From: Symbiodinium natans
Taxonomy: Eukaryota; Sar; Dinophyceae; Suessiales; Symbiodiniaceae
Assembly (NCBI GenBank): GCA_905221605.1
Contig: CAJNDS010000738.1
Location: 1-64,000 of the forward strand
Direction of reading: 5' to 3'
Length of the DNA: 64,000 nt
Positions 57,000 to 64,000 of this stretch are shown here, piece after piece. Position numbers and translations under genes: made by a program. Position 1 is the stretch's first letter, and each line of letters begins with the position of its first letter. The notes under the pieces are model-generated. The model was not told the DNA's origin and did not search any database. It saw only the letters and a program-made list of their open reading frames with translations.

Positions 57000-59580
57000 A
57001 CTATTCCGGCTGATCAGACCCAAGTAGACTAGGAAGTTGGTTATTTACAGTTGTGAGGTGTTAAGTTGCTCCAGAAGTAACAGTATCCCTGTCAACGGGG
57101 AACACGAGGTAGCTAGCCAAGTATTCCAAGCCACTCCCGACGTTAACTATCGGAAGGATCCCCAAAGTTGCTATCTCCAGGGGGTGGTAACCTATCGTTC
57201 AAGATGTATCCACTAGCCGTCCGGCTGCGTGTTGTACACCTATCCCAATATTCACCTGGACAGCCACCTATCCTCAGTATCCTCCGGCCTCCGGCTATGA
57301 GTTGTAAAGAGAACAGATAACTATCCCAAGGGTTAGGGAAAAGGATCTATCCCTCGTCGACGCCCGATCGTTTTAGCTCCTTTGGCCTCCGGCTGCGAGT
57401 TGGCTAAGCGGATCCACCACGTACAGGGACACTATCCACGGGGGCAAAACTGTACAAGTGGGGCGCAGCTACACGGACGAAGTCAAGAAACAAACAAAAG
57501 AGAAAGGTGAATGAATGTACAGTGTGCTTATGTTGCTGTCTTGTTGCCCTGTAAGCCCAGACAGCAACAGCACACGAAATTCTATCCAGGCCCCTCCATC
57601 TATCCCAAGGCTCAGTGCGCTATCGCGAGGAGGTCGACATCTATCCCGGAGCAAACCCGAAATCAACTGACATCAAAACAATTGCTCCCCCGAAAGTACC
57701 TGAAAGACGTGGTGCGAAACACCCCCCGTGATGGGGGCGTCAGCTCGCAGAGTGACGTCTCCCAGCATAAACGATGAATTCGCGAATCCTCGTCCGGTTT
57801 GCATCAGACCTTCAACACAAACGCAGGAGGGATCGCCAGCACGGTCTCCAGCCCCTTTGAGGCGCCCACCACCACCCGCGATTACGAAGACCACATCGGC
57901 GACCCTCGGAAGCAACACCGTCATCCGCAAACCTTCGGAATCATCGTCTGAGCACACACGTCTTCGACGGTGCCCTAATACATGCACCCAAGATGTTTGC
58001 TAATCCGCATCATTGGAAAATTGGTCACTCATCTTCTATCCCCTTACGCCGAAACTCAGTTCATCTCGTCCAGGCACTATCCCTTGCAACATCGGCCCTT
58101 TCACTTGGTTCAGTACCCCTCCTAGACGATGTAGCCCTTTCTTTTGCAGGAGGGACTTAATGGTGGCCAGCCATGCCCACAGAAGCTGTCTGACGAGGGC
58201 CGAGAGGACTTACTGGTGATCAGCCACGCCCCTCCACTCACAAGCAGTAACCTTCGTCATTGGTTGGTCTGCGCCCGTCAGGGAACGCCCATAAGGCCAG
58301 CTGCTCGCAGTTGAAGCAGTAGCTGCGTCGCTCCCACTCATCTCACCCAGCGCCTTCTTTACGTACATGTCCTCGACGAATATATCCCCTATCCGGAAAG
58401 TCCTATCCCAGGCTTGGCTCACGCGACGAAGCAGAGCCGCGGAGGACAGCGGGCCATGGCAATCCTAACCGCTGCATCACTCCATGCGCTAGGGGCATGA
58501 CTTTGCATGCGCCCTGCAGATCTATCCCTTGCCACGCCACCTCGTCCAACGACGTGAGGAGCCATCCCACGCACATCAGCAGGCGTGACGCCGTTAATGG
58601 TGGCAGACGTCTTCCTTCTTCTCGTCGTGGTTTCTCTCGTCCAAGTGCGTCGCAACGGCGGGCACCTACTCCCACTGATAGTCGCCGCTCTGGCCGCGAG
58701 GACTTATTGGTGATCAGCCATGCCTTCGCTGCCGTGCACGCTCCGTCTCGCAGCAACATTGTCTCCGCATTCTGCAGATTTGCCATACACTGCATTGTTA
58801 TGTTCGTAGACATCGAACAGCCTCCCGTCCGGAACGTTGATCATCATGCATTGGCAGGCAGGCTCACGGCTAATCCTTCCCTTTATCCCCCCGGCCACCG
58901 GTCGTCACGTAGATGTTCGTCAGCATTTTCCTTTGCCAGCTTCCGGTTCACATGCATAGTAACATGTACTCCCCCCCGCGCACCGTATTCAGCCTCGACG
59001 TGTAATCCCTTCACTCGTGTCGTAATCTCCATGTAGTACTACGCATTTCTATCCACTCCCCCCGGCTCGCAGATACCGTGGTGACATAGACAATGTCATA
59101 GTTGTCCTTTCCCCCCTGTGCCGGTGGTCTTTGCGTTGACGCATACAATTTCCTAGATATCGTAACTATCCCGTTTCTATACGAGCGAACTATCCGTAGA
59201 CGAACTCAAACTCATAGAAAGCTCCCCCCGGCTTGTGGGCACCGCGTGGACATACACAACGTCACACATATCCCTCCGCCCCCCGGATGTCGACCAACAA
59301 AACCACACCTATGTCCTTTCTATCCCAGGCGTACTGCATTAAGATGTACAAGATTAACAATACGTCGTAGTCCTATCCCTATTCCGGAAGAGTCGGGCCT
59401 ATCCCCTATACGTGTTCCTCATGCTCACAACGCTGCGAAATATCCCCTTGAGGTTGCCGTCCGCGAAGCTCACCATGCACCATACTCCCTTTGCCTTTCT
59501 GAGACGAGGTCCGACTGCTGGGCGCCAAACGTCAAGACCGGCAACGGTGTATTTAGTACGCCTTGTATCCCATCCCGGGC
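57000..59580. other. CTATCCC-rich segment with degenerate dispersed repeats
   Basis: No telomere-like repeat. CTATCCC or TATCCC recurs every 100-200 bp, almost only on the + strand. Other dispersed pieces: GGCCTCCGGCTNNGAGTTG (about 57200-57400, three times), GGACTTANTGGTGATCAGCCA (58207, 58700 and a weaker one at 58156), and CCCGGCTNG...CAATGTCA-like blocks at 59062 and 59228. No ORF of note. Confidence 0.5.
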
Positions 59581-59589
59581 CAGAACAGT

Positions 59590-59935
59590 GAAGTAGAGGA
59601 CGCGAAGCTCCGATGCCTGTATCCCTCGGGGTCGAAACAGTGAAGTAAGGGACGTGAAGCTCCGCTATCTGTATCCCTTCGGGACCAAAACAGTGAAGTA
59701 AGGGACGTGAAGCTCCGCTATCTGTATCCCTTCGGGACCAAAACAGTGAAGTAAGGGACGTGAAGCTCCGCTATCTGTATCCCTTCGGGACCCAAAACAG
59801 TGAAGTAAGGGACGTGAAGCTCCGCTATCTGTGTCCCTTCGGGACCAAAACAGTGAAGTAAGGGACGTGAAGCTCCGCTATCTGTATCCCTTCGGGACCA
59901 AAACAGTGAAGTAATGGACGTGAAGCGCTGGTACT
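59590..59935. repeat. 53-bp minisatellite, about 6.5 units
   Basis: Unit starts GAAGTAAGGGACGTGAAGCT at 59590, 59642, 59695, 59748, 59802, 59855 and 59908. Each unit contains TATCCCTTCGGGACC. Confidence 0.95.
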
Positions 59936-59950
59936 TCTATTCCTTCGGGA

Positions 59951-60235
59951 AGGTTTGAGCAGCAAAGATCTCCACTCTGTATTCCCTGCAGGTATCACAG
60001 GCCCTCCACTCTGCAGTTCCTGCTTGAAGGATCCGGGCAGCAAATATCTCCAGTTCGTATCCCTGCAGACAGAGAAGCCCTCCACCCTGCACTCCCTGCG
60101 TGCTTGCAGGATCCGGCCAGCGAAGATCTCCACTCCGTATTCCCTGCAGGCAGAGAAGCCCTCCGCCCTGCGCTCCCTGCTTGCTTGCAGGATCCGGCCA
60201 GCGAAGATCTCCGCTCCGTATTCCCTTCAGATCCA
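59951..60235. repeat. 78-81-bp minisatellite, about 3.5 units
   Basis: Unit contains AGCGAAGATCTCC...GTATTCCCTGCAG...GCTTGCAGGATCCGG, beginning near 59959, 60037, 60116 and 60198. Confidence 0.9.
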
Positions 60236-60550
60236 TGAGAAGCGTCGGGTAGCAAAGCCCCCCGCGTGCCTTTCTGCAACTCGATGACTTTTCCTGGTAG
60301 CTGTTGATGTTCCGGCTGCTTCGTGTTGGGCAGGCAGCGGCCCGCTATGACACTCCAACTGATATAGCCCCGGCGCACAGTCATCAAGTCGACGATGGCT
60401 ATCACCACTATCCCTCCCCTTTGCGACGCCGTATCCGCCCTCCAACAGCTCCTGCGTGAAAGCGATGGAATGTCATAGGTGTATTCCCGCCTTGGCTATT
60501 CTATTCCCTGACGCCTGCGTGGCAAATCCAAAATATCCCAGAATCAATCT

Positions 60551-60780
60551 GGCTATCCCTGCTGCACACGCTTGACTCGATGGAACTCTCCTTGCTCCCA
60601 AACCTTGACTCGACGGCAATCCCTGCTGCCAAACTTTGACTCGATGGATATCCCTTGCTCCCAAATCCTGACTCGATGGATTTCCCTTGCTGCCACATCC
60701 TGACTCGATGGATTTCCCTTGCTGCCACATCCTGACTCGATGGATTTCCCTTGCTCCCAAATCTTGACTCTATGGCAATC
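60551..60780. repeat. 32-33-bp minisatellite, seven units
   Basis: Unit TGACTCGATGGATTTCCCTT GCTGCCACATCC and variants, from 60573 to 60775. Confidence 0.95.
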
Positions 60781-61185
60781 ACACATTTTCCTTGCACATA
60801 TACTCCCGACATGCAAATTCCGCCACAAATCGTACATGAGGAGCCCGCACTATCCCCCTGCAAGCAAGACTTGATGATATCGCCACTCTTCTATCTTCGC
60901 CATCTTGTCCTTGTCATCCGTCCGCTCGTTTCGATATGCCATTCACTATCCAAGCCCCCATCTCCCTTGGCCACCCGAGCACGTGTACATCACAATGTGC
61001 CTGCCGATGTGTCAATGTGCAGAACCGCGTCCGGGGCCAACCTCCCTGATAATCAAAGCAAACATTAGGCTCGTAGGGCATTCGCCAGACCGCTCATTCC
61101 ACGCCACTGCCACACACGCGTCATCATCTTCATCATGAGCATCTCATCTGTTCGAATCCTATGTATCTCCCCCCCGTGTCCCGGG

Positions 61186-61320
61186 CAAACCCCCCAATAA
61201 GCAGGACCTGAATCTATCCCGTTCGCTCATGCTTCGCTTCCACTCTATCGAGCTAACCCCCCAATAAGCAAGACCTGAATCTATCCCGTCCGCTCAGGCT
61301 TCACTTTCACTCTATCCCGT
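61186..61320. repeat. 67-bp direct repeat, two units
   Basis: AACCCCCCAATAAGCANGAC starts at 61188 and 61255; the units end with ACTCTATC. Confidence 0.9.
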
Positions 61321-61533
61321 CCGATCGCCAAAACGACTCAGAGTACCTCGAGTCCGTCCGGTCATATCTTCGGGCGATCCAGGCTTATCGCAGAAGTGTC
61401 TAGGCTTCTCCCAGATGTGTCCCAGGCCTGTAAATTGACTATTCCGGCCATCCAGATGTATTCCGAAACTATCCACCGGCATCCCAGAGACGTCGAAGGT
61501 TCCCGACGCCTCAGTTGCATCCCTTGTCTGTAA

Positions 61534-62126
61534 TCATCCTATTCCCGTGCGAGCTTCAAGCCACCACCAAGCGTACTGACCGGGCTTCCGCGTCTCCCCG
61601 TTCTCAAACATCAATGCGCCGTTCGCCACGTCCGCCTGCATTCCCCGGAACATTCTGGGCCTGAATCTTGATCCAGCTCGCGCCTTCATTCCGTCGACGA
61701 TTTCTCTCTCGTTGTTCACTGGTCTCCAGAGACTGGGATCTGATAGTTGTCGTCGATGTTGGTTATAACCCCTCTTGTGGTTCGGAGTTTTGCGACACTC
61801 ATCCGCAGCATGGGATATAATCCTCCTCGAAATCCCGCTCGAACCCCTATCCCGAGTTTTGGGATACCCCCCCGCAACATTGGACGTACTCCTCAGCGAA
61901 GCCCTGCTCGAATCCCTATCCCAAGACACCCCCCGTTCGAGTTGGGCGAGCTGCGTGACGAAGTCCTCAGTGGAATCAATTGTTTGCTGATCTCTGGGCG
62001 GGACGAGCGCTGCAATGAGGTCGCCCTCTGGATTAGGGTAAAAACGTTCCCTATCCCTGTTCGCGGCGCAGCGTTCTCTGACATCTGTGTAGTCTATGTT
62101 CCTAGCGGACACGGCATATTCCCGGG
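61534..62126 (-). CDS. Open frame following the Gag-like ORF, +1 to it
   Basis: About 195 codons open upstream of the GTG at 62112 into the end of the larger ORF, so it probably continues that protein after a +1 shift or an indel. It contains two diverged copies of a 22-residue unit (RDSSRASL...YPKT and RDRGSSGIS...CRKT) and ends ...YAWWWLEARTGIG. No known domain. The recurrent GGGATAGG of this region is read here as RDR. Confidence 0.5.
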
Positions 62127-62131
62127 TAGCC

Positions 62132-64000
62132 TCAGGGTTGCGGCCCGCCCCTGGCAGAGAGATGCTGTGCCCAATCTTCCATGTACTGGTAGTTTTGGTC
62201 CGCCCTCCACTCCTCTATTCTTTTCTTGATTCTATCATATAACCAAGAGTGTGTTTTACCCTCTGCCGGTCTCTTCCTCCAGGCCTCGATGTCATGGTTC
62301 AAGAACGAAAGGTGCCGCACCTTACTATGCAGGATATCCCCCAGTTGCTCATCGGACCATGTGCCTCGCCCCGTCGCTTCAACCCGCACGCGCACACTAT
62401 CCCATTTGTCCATGAAAACGTCCAGACTATCCACCTCGCATTGACCTGAGTATTTCTCACACGCAGTACAAGACAAGGCCTCGTTCAACACCTCCTGCTC
62501 CCTATTGGGAGAAACGCTGTAAAATCTCACCACCATGCTTAGTAGCCTCATAGCCGACATTGTCTCTCGCCCAACCGTTCGCTTGAACATCTCCCCCTGC
62601 ACTTTACTGGCCAGACTCGTTGATTTGATCATATTCCGCAGCCCTTCCCATAGCTTGTTTTCCAAAGCCGCATACTTCAATGGTCTATCCAATTCGCTTT
62701 CACTCATATCCCTAACATGCAGAATCGTGGAGTATCCGTACTCCCCGTCGTAAATGTACGCGCTTTTCACCGCCCGGGCCACTTCCCCAAGCCACGTGTG
62801 TAGATTCGCCGGATTGGGCTCCTCAGGAAGGATCATATCAAAGCACTGGTATACTATCCCTAGATACTCCCGTCGCCTCAACTCAGGATCAACGCCACCA
62901 TGACCGTCTCCACACTGTAGTGCCTGACGCATTCTACGCTGCTCTTCGCACGTCTTTTCCACTTCAGCTACTCTATACCGCATTGCGCTCATCTCCGCCT
63001 CGATGTTGTTCCGTTTTGTTGCCGCATCTATCCGTTCAGTGAGCTCCGTGATGAGACCCTCCTGCGTCTCCTGCATGGTCCTGAGCCGCGCGTTCTCGTT
63101 CTCGAGCTGTTCGATTCTTCTCTGCGTTTGGGTTTTATACTCCCTCCATTCGCCCTTGTCCGCCGCATTCTCGTTTTGCATCTTCGCTATCGATTCACGC
63201 ATCTCCTGAACCATGACTTCCAACTCTTTGATCCTCACGGATGCAACGAATGTTTTTGCGTCCTTCGCCTGCTGATCCCGCACACGCCGAAGCATCTTGG
63301 CCATCTCCGCGACATTTGCCTCTATTCCATCAATCCTCCCAGCGATCCTGACACATGCGCTCCGCGCCCCATCGTCAGCGCAATTGTTGTCAGTTCTATC
63401 AGTGCTCCTCGCGATATTCCCGCGGTCCCGACTACTGTATTCTACCACGCGTAATCTATCCCTCAGCTGCTTGTTCTCGTCCATGATTTCCGCATATTCC
63501 TTGCCCATCTTCTCAATCAGCTTTTCCGTGGCATCAACTCTCCCCTTCACGGTGCCTATATCACTCGTCATCCCATTGATACTCTCACGAATCTGTTGCA
63601 GAGGCTCCGCGATGTTCTTCGACATCGATACATCCATCGTCCCTTTCATTTGCTTGAGTTCGCCCGCGACAAACCTCACACGAGAACTCATCCTGTCAAC
63701 GCTTTTCGCTATCTCTTTAAACTCGTCCCGCTCAACATGATTGGCGCTTTCGCTCGCCTCTCCGCGCTCGCGGCCCAATGGTTCCACAGCCTTTGTCAAC
63801 TCCTCTCTAATCCAGCTCCGTAGATCCCGAATGCTATCATTCAATTGCCGTTGCACATTGCGTTCGACATCAATCATCTCGGCACGTTGGGTTATGGACT
63901 TCTCTTCAACCTCATCCAGTCTATCGTGGATCCTCCTGAGCCCATCCCGTATCTCGTCATTCATCTCCGTGGTCGCGTTCCTGATGTCTATAGTCACTCC
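62132..64000 (-). CDS. Coiled-coil Gag-like protein, amino end outside the window
   Basis: The frame is open to the right edge; the GTG at 63995-63997 is not a proven start. The first 350 or so residues are heptad-rich with many Glu/Lys/Arg (for example KTCEEQRRM, ENARLRTMQE), a long coiled coil. The last 230 residues form a globular helical part (YLGIVYQCFDMILPEEPNPA ... VQGEMFKRTVG ... LNEALSCTACEKYSGQCEVD) reminiscent of capsid regions of dinoflagellate retroelement Gags. That resemblance is by pattern only. No zinc knuckle, protease or reverse transcriptase is in the window. Confidence 0.6.
   Translation of the reverse strand, partial: GVTIDIRNATTEMNDEIRDGLRRIHDRLDEVEEKSITQRAEMIDVERNVQRQLNDSIRDLRSWIREELTKAVEPLGRERGEASESANHVERDEFKEIAKSVDRMSSRVRFVAGELKQMKGTMDVSMSKNIAEPLQQIRESINGMTSDIGTVKGRVDATEKLIEKMGKEYAEIMDENKQLRDRLRVVEYSSRDRGNIARSTDRTDNNCADDGARSACVRIAGRIDGIEANVAEMAKMLRRVRDQQAKDAKTFVASVRIKELEVMVQEMRESIAKMQNENAADKGEWREYKTQTQRRIEQLENENARLRTMQETQEGLITELTERIDAATKRNNIEAEMSAMRYRVAEVEKTCEEQRRMRQALQCGDGHGGVDPELRRREYLGIVYQCFDMILPEEPNPANLHTWLGEVARAVKSAYIYDGEYGYSTILHVRDMSESELDRPLKYAALENKLWEGLRNMIKSTSLASKVQGEMFKRTVGRETMSAMRLLSMVVRFYSVSPNREQEVLNEALSCTACEKYSGQCEVDSLDVFMDKWDSVRVRVEATGRGTWSDEQLGDILHSKVRHLSFLNHDIEAWRKRPAEGKTHSWLYDRIKKRIEEWRADQNYQYMEDWAQHLSARGGPQP

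Noticed and set aside
57469-60445. Numerous 60-180 codon frames on both strands
   Set aside because: They overlap each other, track the minisatellites and show no domain or consistent codon preference.
1-64000. CRISPR arrays, bacterial operons or ribosome binding sites
   Set aside because: All regular repeats lack unique spacers of constant length, and the genes are eukaryotic (spliced, retroelement-type).

Overview
The window looks like nuclear DNA of a dinoflagellate (Symbiodiniaceae/Suessiales-like), although no single sequence proves the species. The evidence is a Ty1/copia-type element with a CCCH-finger Gag, a second LTR element primed in the Drosophila-copia manner, masses of TTTAGGG-type repeat, and genes whose introns mostly begin with GC, some with GT and one with GA. 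The layout is as follows. (1) 1-11570: most of a copia-class LTR retrotransposon on the + strand, cut by the left edge. It is one giant polyprotein that carries a cytosine-methyltransferase-like region and a 2OG-Fe(II)-oxygenase-like region beside protease, integrase, reverse transcriptase and RNase H. (2) 11571-about 56985: what first looks like 45 kb of degenerate interstitial telomeric repeat with almost no ORFs.

Reading the unique islands between the arrays on the minus strand shows that this repeat is largely intron. From 34395 down to 11836 I could assemble 19 micro-exons (24-62 nt) that together encode most of an RlmN-type radical-SAM RNA methyltransferase. They are collinear with the family: DGTVK, ESVLMPY, ACISTQ, CX3CX2C, MGEPLAN, HITIS-TVGLVP, SLHAANDE, LLPVNKRYPIDE, TGRRVSFEW. 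Seventeen of 18 exon junctions keep frame with AG acceptors and GC/GT/GA donors. The introns are filled with TTTAGGG/CCCTAAA arrays and variant units. Other exon-like islands, nearly all on the minus strand, lie at 35.6-55 kb, including one that resembles dynein heavy chain. The carboxy end of RlmN is not in the window. The copia element at 1-11570 lies where the next intron should be.

(3) 19113-27976: a complete LTR element on the minus strand is inserted inside an RlmN intron, in a TTAAGGGG array. It has identical 287-bp LTRs, an AAGGG target duplication, a primer site complementary to a tRNA-Met anticodon arm, and a polypurine tract. It has no reverse transcriptase or integrase. Instead it has three overlapping frames with a WW domain, an S1-like domain and six CCCH zinc fingers, so it is a non-autonomous element with an unusual RNA-binding cargo.

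(4) About 57000-64000: a compositionally different segment without telomere-like repeats. It contains a minus-strand coiled-coil, Gag-like ORF running off the right edge, four minisatellites and a strongly strand-biased, recurrent CTATCCC motif.
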